Shown here in pieces: positions 50,492 to 61,580 of a stretch of 64,000 bases of DNA (position 1 is the stretch's first letter; each line of letters starts with the position of its first letter). A program made the translations under genes and the position numbers. Source of the DNA: Warburgia ugandensis (Eukaryota > Streptophyta > Magnoliopsida > Canellales > Canellaceae); NCBI GenBank assembly GCA_035236585.1, contig CP141139.1:40681217-40745216 (forward strand), read 5' to 3'. A model generated the notes under the pieces. The model was not told the DNA's origin, did not search any database, and saw nothing but the letters and a program-made list of their open reading frames with translations.

Positions 50492-50759
50492 TGTGGGTAT
50501 TATGTTCTAAGATATATGATAATCCTCATTCATGAAGGACTTGCAATCTCACAGTTTAGAAAGGTAAGACATATTATACTAATCATCATTTTTACAATTT
50601 TCTACATTTTCTAAATGAGCCAATTGAAGATATCTCAATTGATTTAATACATTGTCATATATCTTGCAGGCTAATTTGACAAAGAAGAGTTACTCCCAGC
50701 TAGATATATATGACATCAAAATGGAATGGATTGAATATATTTTGACTTTTAATTTGTAG
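50492..50759 (+). pseudogene. Ulp1-like (C48) cysteine protease C-terminal exons of CACTA element
   Basis: 50492-50563 encodes CGYYVLRYM followed by a helix-like stretch; this is the catalytic-cysteine motif of Ulp1/SENP proteases (usual form CGYYVMRYM). A donor gtaaga follows at 50564, an acceptor ttgcag ends at 50669, and 50670-50759 continues in phase with KKSYSQLDIYDIKMEWIEYI to a stop, matching the conserved end of plant transposon Ulp1 proteins. These two exons are undamaged, with a 106-bp intron. The upstream part with the catalytic histidine and aspartate is not clearly readable. Such proteases would cleave ubiquitin-like SUMO conjugates; their role in transposons is unsettled. Confidence 0.65.
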
Positions 50760-51062
50760 ACCATGATGTTATTAAATGTAAATACAAAACACAACTTCAT
50801 TTACATGTGGATGCCTTTGTTTTTTATTTTTGATTGTAGTCTCATATGTTTTCCTTCTTCATTTCAATTATATGGAAGTTACAATGGGGAATGATATGGA
50901 AGTGAATGCATGTACTACTATTAAAATGATTTTTCCAATAGAAATGAGGCTGTTTTTTATGTCTTCTAATAGTGGTAGGGTGTACATTTGACTGTAGGAA
51001 AAATATGTACCAATGGAAACCAATGAAAAATATAGGAATTGCTTGTGTTGGAAGTTTATGTA

Positions 51063-51496
51063 ATTTATAGGATGGTTTTCCAAAATCGTCCTTTATTCAA
51101 AATAATAGTACCAATACAGGACAATTTTCCCAAAACCATCCTATATAGTAATTCAATATAGGATGGTTTAGGCAAAACCATTGTATATAATAATACAATA
51201 TGGGATGGTTTATGGAAAATCATCCTATGTCTCTCATATAATATAGGACAGTTTCCATAGAACCATTGTATAGTTTTCTCTAAATATAGGATGATTTTTG
51301 TTGAACCATAGTATATTTATGTGATGATATAGGACGGTTTTGTCTAACCATCCTATATTGTAATAGTATTTAGGATAGTTCATTGAACCATCTTATATTG
51401 TTCTTTATTTTATTAGATGGATGGGTATAAGATGGTTTACTAATCATCTTATACATTTGATTTTAACCATCTTATAATTTGTTCACCGCACTAGTG
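51063..51496 (+). repeat. CACTA subterminal repeats and terminus
   Basis: At least eight copies of a 'tataggatggttt' or 'aaaccatcctata' motif in both orientations with variable spacers, ending in gttcaccgcactagtg. Read from the end this is CACTAGTGCGGTGAAC, a CACTA-type terminal repeat. Transposase is expected to bind the subterminal repeats. The bases following are tat, a possible 3-bp target duplication. The matching left terminus was not found. Confidence 0.75.
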
Positions 51497-51877
51497 TATT
51501 TTTGTTGAGTCTTACATAAGAGGTAAAATTTGGCCATGGGCCAAATGTTTATGCATATATGATGGGAAAATTTATATAATATTTATGTGAAGCTAAACAC
51601 ATTATTTTACATTTCAAGATTGAAACAGGGCCATTGCAATTTGTACAGGTTCACATAATGGTACCACATAACAAATGAAAATTGGTTGTGGACCCACTAT
51701 CTATGTTAGATGTTATTCATATATGGACTAAGATTGCATTATTATATACATTTATCTGGTAATGAGCCCATGTAACAAGTGAAAATAGATCATGGGCTTG
51801 TTGTTCCTCCAAATAGGCTTGATATATTGTTATAGGTATTCCATATGTGGGCCTTCATTGAGTTATTGTGGTTTGAT
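51497..51877. other. Unassigned spacer
   Basis: No frame or shared repeat was seen except two related 'atgggcc...tgaaaatnggt' lines near 51530-51800. It lies between the CACTA terminus and a reversed LTR. Confidence 0.35.
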
Positions 51878-54089
51878 TGTGACGACCCGGGTTTTTATAT
51901 GATGCAAGTTTGATAAAAAGGTGAGATCTCTTGTTTTATAAATATAAAATGCATGAAAATCTTTTTATTTTGTAAAGCAATCCTTTGTATAAAACCCCGA
52001 GTGTCAAAACACATTTTTAAATTATATAGCCATGGCATAGTTTTAAATCAACATTATTCCCAAGAAAGTATTAGTCACAGCCTCAGTTACAGAGAGTAAC
52101 TATAATCAAGTAATATTGAAAGATAAGGTAGGGGTTTACTTACTGGCACTTAGTTTGGACATTTGCTATCCCGGGTCTGTCGCCGTATATCCTGTCCTTA
52201 AGTGTTTACTTTGTGTCTGAAAAATGTTGAGGATTGGGTGAGTATATACTATACTCAGTAGGAGTTCATCACTACTAGTTTTACAATGCATCCTATGTTT
52301 AAAATCATATGCTCTTTAAAACATGTGCATGTTTGAACACTCATGTTCAATATCGATATTAACAACCATTGTCGAATTGGAATACTGACGACTGAAAGAA
52401 TCGCATAATCCAAGTCGAAAGTATCATATATATCATAAACATAATGATATGCATAAGATGCTCAACTGAATCCAACTCATGGATGTATGGTATGGTCAAC
52501 CAACCTCATGTCATGCCATATGCAATGCAAGTAAATCCTCAAAACATAGGGCCCACTATACCCACGACCTCACCGTCGTGTGGTCCCCGAGTACCTAGGG
52601 ACACAGGGTTATAGCCTTCACGGGGCATATGACACTTCAACCCAATGCCATGACACCAGTGGTAGCCCCCTATACCACATGCAATCGAAGGAGGGACATG
52701 CCTTTTTGGCATGATACCCTTTCCACCTAATAGTGGTAGAGGATGGGAGGCCATCCCAGACCTCTCGACATAGCGTCCACGAGCTTACTAGCCCAAATCA
52801 TATACGATCAATCAAGCAAAAACCTCTTTTTCAAAACTTGTCCTCTTTGGGTCCCTCACAATTGCCTGGCCCTCACAACTGCCTACCCAGCATCTTTTGG
52901 GCACTCCAACGTCTTTTGGTAACCCTCAAGGACATGCAATTTTTCAAAACTCAATAACCACAAATCATGCAATTTATGCAATTGTTTGCAAAACATGTCT
53001 ATGCCTAATGTATTTATCATATGCATGTTGAATTCATTTATATGCTAAATAAGTCATATAACTTATACTTAAAACATGTATGCTTAAAATAATCATGGGC
53101 TCCTTTTAAAAGTCTAGTAGCGATAGAGCACCTACTTGGTTTGGTCATGCTAACCCCTTGTCCTCGTACGCTCCTGCTCATATCAATCAGAGCCCTAGAA
53201 CTCAAGTTATGGGCAATTTAATATCAAGTGTACATAGAGGCCCATACGAAGTGGAAGCCCGGGACGTTAACGTGTCCCGCGTTAGTGGGCGCATCTGCAG
53301 ACGCACCGGACTTCCTCTCGACTTTTTCATTTGCGGGCGCGTACGCAGTCGACGCGTTTCATCCTGTGGGGACTAGGGCATCCTCGGGATGCCCTGGTTT
53401 GACCCTGTCGAACTAGTGCGCCCCAGGCACCGTCCCTGGGTCCTTTGTGGCTCCTTAGAGGCCCGTTTTGCATGGTTTTTCATGCAGAAACTTGGGAAAA
53501 TCCACTTTAAGTTTAAGGGGGAGATGGGTTTGGAGGGGTTTTGGGCATACCTGGTTTGTGGCCGTGTTTTTCTCCATGTTTTCTCCTCTTGTCTATCTCT
53601 CCATGATGGGTTTTTCCCAAGCTTTTGGGCTGCCATTGGAGGCGCCCAAGAGCTCTATTTATATAGCTTGAAGAGGGTTCTGGAGGGGGTTCTTACCGCC
53701 ATGGAATGGCAGTGGAGAAACCTCCAAAATGGCGGCGATTTCTCCCCTAAACACCGTCATTCTAGAACCCTCTAGGAGGTTGAAGAAGAGGGGTGCCCAT
53801 ATCAAAACGGGTCCTTGTGTTTCTCAGGCTAAATCCGTTTTTAATTTAAATTACACTTTTGCCCTTGAACTTCAAAGGACCATAACTTGCTCATTTTAAC
53901 TCCGTTTTGAGTGATTTTGGTCTTGTTGGATTCCCTTTTCCTAGATGCACCTAAGGGACTACTCTTAGGACCAAATTTCTGGGTCCAGTCAGGGTGAATA
54001 GTGAAATGACCAAAATACCCTTATCTCCAAAAAGTGAACTTTTCATTGCTAACTTGGGATTTCAATGTTACAAAAATGGAATCATTACA
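51878..54089 (-). mobile_element. Family-B-type 3' LTR of reversed chromovirus
   Basis: On the minus strand TGTAATGATTCC (54089) to ...cccgggtcgtcaca (51878), 2.2 kb, directly after the polypurine-like aaggaggtaaga. It contains a TATA box (53665-53657), a donor-like ccag/gtatgc at 53550, the U5 module (52800-52555), the hairpin at 52239-52257 and an acceptor-like ttttcag ending at 52217. It is the autonomous-lineage counterpart of the LTRs at 55472 and 61581. Frames around 53158-53775 are chance frames in the GC-rich leader. Confidence 0.8.
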
Positions 54090-55471
54090 TTCTTACCTCC
54101 TTAGGTGAATTTCGCCCCAAAATTCTACAATATATACAGTCAAAAGATCTCGGGGTACTTTTCTTGCATTTCTGACTTCGATTCCCAAGTCTCTTCTTCC
54201 ATGTGCGCATTTCTCCACAAAACTTTGACTAAGTGTATGTACTTGTTCCGCAGCTTCTTACTCTTACAATCCAAAATCTCAACTGGTCTTATCTCTAGCT
54301 TGAGATCCTCCGTCAACTCTATGGGTACCTGGTTGATGACATGACCAAGAGGCACATACCTCCTTAGCATAAATATATGGAATACGTTATGCACTTTAGA
54401 TAGCTGAGGGGGTAGTGCGATCCTGTAGGCCACTTTTCCCACTTTCTTCAGGATTTCAAAAGGTCCTATGTAATGCAGATTAAGCTACCCTTTGATACCG
54501 AATCGCATAACTCCTTTAGTGGGAGATATCTTCAGGAAAACGTGCTCTCCTATGTCAAATTCTAATGGTCTCATCCTTTGATTAGCATAGCTCTTTTGCC
54601 AACTTTGAGCTGTGAGGAGGCGTCTCCTTATGAGTTTGACCTTCTCGGCGCATTGCTCCACCAGCTCGAACTGGAGCACCCTGAACTCTCCAACTTCACT
54701 CCAACTAGTGGGTGATCGACAAGGTCTCCCATAGAGCGCCTTGTACAGAGCCATGCCAATGCTCGACTAAAAGCTGTTGTTGTACGTGAACTCTACTAGC
54801 GGTAGGTTTTCATCCCAGCTCTGCTTCCAATCGAGGGCACAGGTTCGCAACATATCTTCGACTATCTGGATCGTGCGCTTTGACTGTCCATCGGTCTGTG
54901 GATGGAAGGTTGTGCTAAAGTTCAAGGAAGATCCTAAGGATTTTTTGACGGACTTCCAAAGTTGTGAAGTGAAGTGGCTATCCCTATCTGAAGTGATACT
55001 AAGGGGTATGCCATGTAAACTCACTATCTCTTTGATGTATAACTGAGATAGGATATCAATGGATTGGGTATGGCGTAGAGGAAGGAAATGGGCTATCTTA
55101 GTCAATCTATCAACAATTACCCAAATCATGTCATGACCCTTAGAGGTCCTGGGTAACCCTACAATGAAGTCCATGGTAATATGGTCCCATTTCCATTCGA
55201 GTAGCTCAAGGGGTTGTAACAATCCCGCAGGTCTTTGATGTTCAACCTTTACTTGTTGACATGTTAGACATTTTGCCACAAATTCTCCTATGTCTCTTTT
55301 CATACCATCCCACCAATATTGTCTCTTTAAGTCTTGATACATCTTAGTTCCTTCTGGGTGTATAGTATACTTAGACCGATGAGCCTCTTTTAAGATTTCT
55401 TGTCTTAATTCTTCATTAGTCGGTACCACTAATCTTCCTTACATGTAAACACTACCATCTTCCCCTTTAGT
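54090..55471 (-). pseudogene. Chromovirus integrase with chromodomain (Ty3/gypsy pol 3' end)
   Basis: Minus-strand frame, N- to C-terminus: integrase zinc finger (H-x-H near 55380 and CLTCQQVK), catalytic core with TMDFIVGLP and TSDRDSHFTS holding the two aspartates, then FHPQTDGQSKRTIQ where the third catalytic residue, normally Glu before RT, is Lys. A stop (TAG) follows VEFTYNNSF near 54764, and a second follows FGIKG near 54482. The frame then gives the linker (HNVFHIFMLRRYVP) and a chromodomain (EILDCKSKKLRNK, LVKVLWRNAHMEEETWE) ending at YPEIF and a stop near 54140. The chromodomain would steer integration to particular chromatin. The 5' part is cut off at 55471 by the family-B insertion. 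Clade: Tekay/Del-like by the domain order and LTR ends. Confidence 0.85.
55467..55471 (+). other. Predicted 5-bp target site (ttagt) of family-B element
   Basis: The five bases before the 5' LTR of the family-B element, inside the reversed integrase frame. The partner should follow the 3' LTR just beyond the window end, so this is unconfirmed. Confidence 0.45.
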
Positions 55472-57968
55472 TGTAATGACTCCATTTTTGTAACATTGAA
55501 ATCCCAAGTTAGTAATGGAAAGTTCACTTTTTGGAGATAAGGGTATTTTGGTCATTTTACTATTCACCCTGACTAGACCTAGAAATTTGGTCCTAATAAT
55601 AGTACCCTTAAGTGTGCCTCGGAAAAAGGAATCCAACAAGACCAAAATCACTCAAACGGAGTTAAAATGAGCAAGTTATGGCCCTTTGAAGTTCAAGGGC
55701 AAAAGTGCAATTTAAATTAAAAACGGATTTGGCCTGAGAAAAACAGGGACCCGTTTTGATATGGGCACCCCTCTTCTTCAACCTCCTAGAGGGTTCTAGA
55801 ATGGTGGTGTGCTGGGGAGAAACCACTGGCATTCTGGAGGTTTCTCCATCGCCATTCCATGGCGGTAAGAACCCCCTCCAGAACCCTCTTTGAGCTCTAT
55901 ATATAGAGCTCTTGGGCGCCTCCAATGGCAGCCCAAAAGCTTAGGAAAAACCCATTGTGGAGAAGCAAATAAGAGGAGAAAATGTAGAAAAAACCCGACC
56001 ACGAACCAGGTATGCCCAAAACCCCTCCAAACCCATCTCCCCCTTAGTCTTAGGATGAGTTCTCCCAAGTTTTTGCATGAAAAACCATGCAAAATGGGGC
56101 TCTAGGGAGCCACAAAGGACCCAGGGATGGTGCCTGGGGCGTACTAGTTTGACAGGGTCGAACTAGGCCCGTCCGTGGATGCGTCCGCAAACGAGAAAAC
56201 AGGCAGAAGGCCCAGTGCATCTGTGGACGCTCCTTGTGGGCCTTTCATGTATTCTGAATACTAAAACACTCATAACTTGAGTTCTAGGACTCCGATTGAG
56301 GCACTATGAAAGGTGTTGTGTCTGTATCGACGACATGGACACACACAAACCATAAAATACCTGATCAAGGGCCTATCTAAGGTGAGCATGACCCTTAAAA
56401 TATGATAGTGGCGCGGGGCTACTAAACCTTTGTAAACCTAATGATACCAAGGCCCAGTTAGGACCTTAGGAGACCCATAGGCATGGGAATGAACCCCTAA
56501 TGCCTAAGTAGTGAGGAAAAAAAGGCCAAGCCAACCTTTTTTCCTAAACCATGTTCAAGAGCGTACAAGGACAAGGGGACTAGCTTGATCAAACCAGGTA
56601 GGTGCACTATAGCTACTAGACTTTTAAAAAGAGCCATGATTGTTTTGAGAATGCATGTTTTATGTATAAGTTATATGACTTGTTTAGCATGACTTAATTT
56701 TATAAATGAATTCATAATGCATATGATAAATACATTATGCATAGACATGTTTTGCAAACAATTGCATAAATTGCATGATTTGTGGTTAATGAGTTTTGAA
56801 AATTTTCATGTTCTTGAGGGTTACCAAAAGACGTTGGAGTGCCTAAAAGACGCTGGGTAGGCAGTTGTGAGGGCTAGGCAGTTGTGAAGGACCCAAAGAG
56901 GACATGTTTTGAAAAAGAGGTTTTTGCTTGATTGATCGTATATGATTTGGGCTAGTAAGCTCATGGGTGCTATGCCGAGAGGTCTGGGGTGGCCTCCCAG
57001 CCTCTACCACTATTAGGTGGAAAGGGTACCATGCCGAAAAGGCATGTCCCTGCTTCGATTGCATGTGGTACAGGGGGCTACCACTGGTGTCACAACACTA
57101 GGTCGAAGTGTCATATGCCCCGTGGAGGCTATGACCTTGTGTTCCCAGGTACTCGGGGACCACACGGCGAGGAGGTCGTGAGCATAGTGGGCCCTTTGTT
57201 TTGAGGATTTACTTGCATTGCATATGGCATGACATGAGGTTGGTTGACCATACCATATATCCATGAGTTGGATTCAGTTGAGCATCTTATGCATATCATT
57301 ATGTTTATGATATATATGATACTTTCAACTTGGATTATGCAATTCTTTAAGTCGTCAGTATTCCAATTCGATAATGGTTTTTAATATTGATATTGAACAT
57401 GGGTGTTAAAACATGCACATGTTTTAAAGAGCATATGATTTTAAACATAGCATGCATTGTAAAACTAGTAGTGATAGACTCCTAGTGAGTATAGTATATA
57501 CTCACCCAATCCTTAACATTTTCCAGACACAAGTAAGCACTTAAGGACAGGATACGCCCGTGACAAAAGACATCCAAATATATCATTTTTTCTAGACAGC
57601 TCCATTCACGAGTAGAAGATGCCTCAGGAGATGTTAGTGCTACGAACAAGTAAATAAAAAAGAGACAATTATAAATGTAAGTAAACACTCTACCCTTTGG
57701 ACATATATTTGTATTTATTTACAGTTGGGCTGTGAGCTGTGACTGGATAGACCTAGGAAAACATTTATGATTTCTAAAGTTTTTCAACAACTACTTTGGT
57801 TGTTGTGAGTGCAAATGACACTCGAGGTTTTCAAAATGAGTTTAAAACTAAAGATTTTCTGCTACATTGCATTGTTTTTATAAAAAATGGTTTTCAAATT
57901 GGGATGCATCCTGCCTTAGGAATTAGATATTGCATTTAAAAATGCATGGGAAAACCCGAGTTGTCACA
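55472..57968 (+). mobile_element. Family-B element 5' LTR (2.5 kb)
   Basis: TGTAATGACTCC...acccgagttgtcaca. TATA box tatatata at 55898 in the centre of a perfect 20-bp palindrome; donor-like ccag/gtatgc at 56010; conserved U5 module 56945-57200; hairpin 57486-57504; acceptor-like ccttaacattttccag ending at 57526. Against the 3' LTR I count eight differences in about 300 bases (57121-57420), seven of them transitions, so the insertion is not very recent but younger than the elements around it. Small frames within are spurious. Confidence 0.85.
55892..55911 (+). promoter_or_regulatory. TATA box inside a palindrome
   Basis: GAGCTCTATATATAGAGCTC reads the same on both strands. The 3' LTR has GAGCTCTATAAATAGAGCTC at 62002-62021, keeping both arms. 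It is the likely LTR promoter core. Confidence 0.6.
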
Positions 57969-57970
57969 GT

Positions 57971-57984
57971 TGGTATCAGAGCCC
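57971..57984 (+). other. Primer-binding site, initiator-Met tRNA type
   Basis: tggtatcagagccc two bases after the 5' LTR end, the usual primer site of plant chromoviruses. Minus-strand DNA synthesis would start here. Confidence 0.9.
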
Positions 57985-60900
57985 AGGTTTTATCCTTTCA
58001 CAGCTAGTCCAGCATGTCCAAGGGTCATAGACAATTAAGAAAATTAAGAAGAAGTAGTAGAAATAGAAATAGTAGAGATGATTAGCATATTAATGCTCAT
58101 GGCATTTCACCATAAACAAATAGGTGAAAAAGGAGATGGGCCTAGCAAATACTTAGATATTGGATGGCTTAAATCTTATCAATAAGGATTGTTGTGGGTG
58201 CAAATATAAAAAAAACTCATATATGGATCATATTATGAGAATGATGAATGAGGATATTAGTGAACTTGTTAGTAGATAGTTCTGACCTGCAATAAAGTAA
58301 TCTTATCAAAGGTGAGAAAATCAAAGAACCTAGATGGCTATCTTACCATCATAAAGAATATTAGAATATGAGTACACTATCACAAGGATATGATATGAGT
58401 ATGATAGGGGATGTAAAAGACAGACTTTGAGAATAATTTTGATGATAATCTAAGAGGGATGAGAATGCAAGATAATGTTAGGAGATGATTGTGACTCGAA
58501 CTAGGTCACAATGGTATGGATCCTGAAGGACTTAGCTCAAATTTGGATACCTTAATTGGAGTCTTATAAAGAGTGAAGTGCTATCAACTAATAACTACCT
58601 GAGCATTATGGAGCAAATCAGAAGATGTATACAAGTGACATATTATGTGATTAAGAGAAACATAACACGAATATGAGAGGGAACTATATTTGACAGTGTT
58701 ACCAAAAGATTTTAACGATAATATTGGGGATAATAGATTGATCCTAACATGAACTTGTAAGAAAAGTATAGCATGACCAAAACGTCAATGCCATTATTAA
58801 TACATTGTATGAATTTTATTGAGGCTATAGGCAATTGAGGATTTCAATGATCTTAAGACAGTTTAGAATTTCTGAGAAGCATTCAGTTTATCATATCTGT
58901 TAAGTAAAAGAGTAACTGCAGTATGGATTATATGCAACAAAGCACATGAAGACATTGATCTAGGTAAACAAAAATGAGGATTTTGAAGAAAAGAGAGAAA
59001 AAGATAGAGATGTAACTACCAGTATTCAATGAATATTCAAAAGAAGAAGATCATGACTCTATGGAGATACATACAATTCTTTCATCTTGAATCCGATAGG
59101 AAGGTAGATCAAACAAATACAAAGGAATAATACTTTATGAGTTAGTGATCTTATTGTAAAAGATTATAAAAGAGAGAAAGCATATGGGGTTTAAGACTTT
59201 GAGTAGAGTATCGAATTTCAGGGGATTATGCGATAAGAAATTTCAAAGAGGAATAGTGACCAACTAGAAATTAAATTCTACAAATAGTTTGATGTCTATA
59301 TTAATTATTGTAATTAGATTCTTATCAGATCCAGTAGCTTATGAGAAACACCAATGGATATAGTCCATAAAAAGGAAAATTTGGTGATATCCCACTGTGC
59401 CAATAAAGTATATTGAAAAAGGAATTAAGCTGGGATAGTGGATGTCCATTTGTCTTTCTTCAGCAAGTAGGGTACCATCAAGGATCGAATGGAGGTCTTA
59501 CTATCATAGATTTGGAAGAGCAAATATCTTAAGACCATTATTTAGTCATTACCTTTAGAGTACTGTTGACTAAATAAAGGTATCCCACCCCAAATGAATC
59601 AAATATGTTAGTAGTCGAAGTTATATACTCAGAGGGATATTATAAGTATTTATACATGAGTTTTACCTAAAAGAAGTTACTTGTTAGACTAAGTCATTTG
59701 AGGGCATGAGGTCCGTTGATTAGGCCACATCATGGAGGAGCTACGAGTACAATGAATACAATAACAACTGAGACAGAAGCAAAAATAAGGAGCGATCTCC
59801 ACCAATGAGACAGACTTTTGCAAACCTGACTAGATACCATGACAAACCATAGAAATCACTGTGGGTCTAAAAGATGCTGTTGACTTGGATTGAAAAGAAA
59901 GGCGGATAAGCACTGATCACTTTAGAGAGACCGTTGAGCTTATAACCTATACATTTGGACAGAGATCAACAGGTAATCGAATAAATTCTCTTTCTATATG
60001 TCTACGAAAATGTTCTGTGCTTACCTGAGTGTTTTTCAAATTTGATGATTTAACAGCTCTAGCATAACTTGATGTAGTAGCTATTGAATGAGAACTGCTA
60101 TTATAAGCTAAGTATGAGGAGGCACTTGAAAGATAAAATTTGAGAAATTGAGAAAACCACTACTTATGATGATGATACCCCCTGACAATTAAGACTGAAT
60201 GGTTGATGATAAAGCATTAATAAAATATTAAACAACATATTGATATAGGGAATGGAAGGAGAAAAGTTGAGGTGGCCAGCACATTATAAGGTGAGATTTG
60301 ATGTTACATTGCCTTTAGACAAAAAGTTAGTTGTTATGTGCATATACCAAGTATGAAAAATAAATTGAAGGAATTTCCTAAGGACTAACCTTACTAGATC
60401 AAGTATAGAACTTTTGGTCTAAAAGGTTACGAAGAAAACCATCAAGCAAAGAAAGGATAAAGAAGATAATGACAAAGGATTCAACCATGACTTAGTAAGG
60501 GTACTCGGTTATGAATAAGAGACTTTTTGCATAAATGGGAATATTGTTGGAAATCCTACTGACAAATTGATGTGAATAGTGAGATAGGCCTCTAGACGAG
60601 AACATTTGACCCATGATGATGAATTAACCATAAAATATTTGACATGAGTATGCATAAACTCTTCAAGGAGAAAGCATTTGATGGCTTCAACATTTATGAA
60701 ACTTGATGTATAGTTCGGATATCCTAATCGTAATATGAGATAGTATTAGTGATGGAGGATGCTACTTGAATATAATATGGGTTGAGGACCCAAGTTATAG
60801 TAGAAAAGCAACAGACAGTTGAAATTCGAAGTTAATTAAGGGTTTGGCTGTAGGGCACATGATACCATATCAACTATTGAAGTATCTTGGGGACAAATAT

Positions 60901-61567
60901 AAAAGATAGGAAGCAAAGTTAGACACAATAGAAAGAATGTAACCTTTTTGTTGGACACGTACTAATGACATACAACCAACCATTAAGAGGAGATATGGAT
61001 GATGAAGAGATCACTAGATGGAAGACAAGAAGAAAAAGGGATTATCCTATGCTATTCAAAATGAAATAGGAGGAATAAGATCATATGATCTCAAAGAAGT
61101 ATGAAGTAATTTATATACGAGTAGGAGAGTATGGTCATCTAAGGAGACTATCCTATACATGATCAAAGGAATATGAACATCTAAGGATGGGTTGCAACAC
61201 GAAATACAAATAGAAACCAGTAATGATAAACTGGCACGCATAGGACTATGTATCAGAGTACGCAGCGAAAGCGGTCCATATATACTTAAAGAAAACGGAT
61301 AAGATATATTGATGATATATATATATATATATATGTGTGTGTAAGGCCTTGTGGAAGGAATTATAACAAGGATAAATTAAGAACGTGCCTAGGATTGGGT
61401 ACAAGATAGTATGATTAGCATTTTAAGGACATACACTTAGTTAAAGTTTTGTGGAGAAATGCGCACATGGAAGAAGAGACTTGGGAACTAGAGTCAAAAA
61501 AGCGAGAAAAGTACCCCGAGATCTTTTGACTGTTTATATTGTAGAATTTTGAGGGCAAAATTCCCTT
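57985..61567 (+). mobile_element. Family-B element internal region, non-coding (LARD-like)
   Basis: About 3.6 kb without any recognisable gag, protease, RT or integrase; stops fill all phases. 59341-61400 is homologous to 43956-45900 of the family-A element, so this is a conserved non-coding body. Near its 3' end, 61438-61527, it switches to sequence nearly identical to the end of the reversed chromovirus chromodomain (VKVLWRNAHMEEETWE, stop after YPEIF). The element would depend on proteins of an autonomous relative. A (AT)n/(GT)n tract lies at 61315-61342. It is a large retrotransposon derivative by structure, inferred. Confidence 0.75.
61438..61527 (+). pseudogene. Chromodomain C-terminal tail kept in non-autonomous element
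   Basis: Open frame of 29 codons plus stop with VKVLWRNAHMEEETWE and YPEIF, matching 54230-54137 of the minus-strand chromovirus with about four residue changes. Nothing upstream continues the domain. It is followed by the usual polypurine tract and LTR, so the tail is probably retained because it travels with the 3' end, not because it is translated. Confidence 0.8.
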
Positions 61568-61580
61568 AAGGGGGTAAGAA
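61568..61580 (+). other. Polypurine tract of family-B element
   Basis: aagggggtaagaa immediately before the 3' LTR; the same motif precedes the LTR at 46064 and, as aaggaggtaagaa, the reversed LTR at 54089. Plus-strand primer site. Confidence 0.85.

Noticed and set aside
53158..53775. Frames of 62-128 codons at the start of a reversed LTR
   Set aside because: They run antisense or out of phase in the LTR leader and are not conserved in the homologous LTRs at 55472 and 61581.
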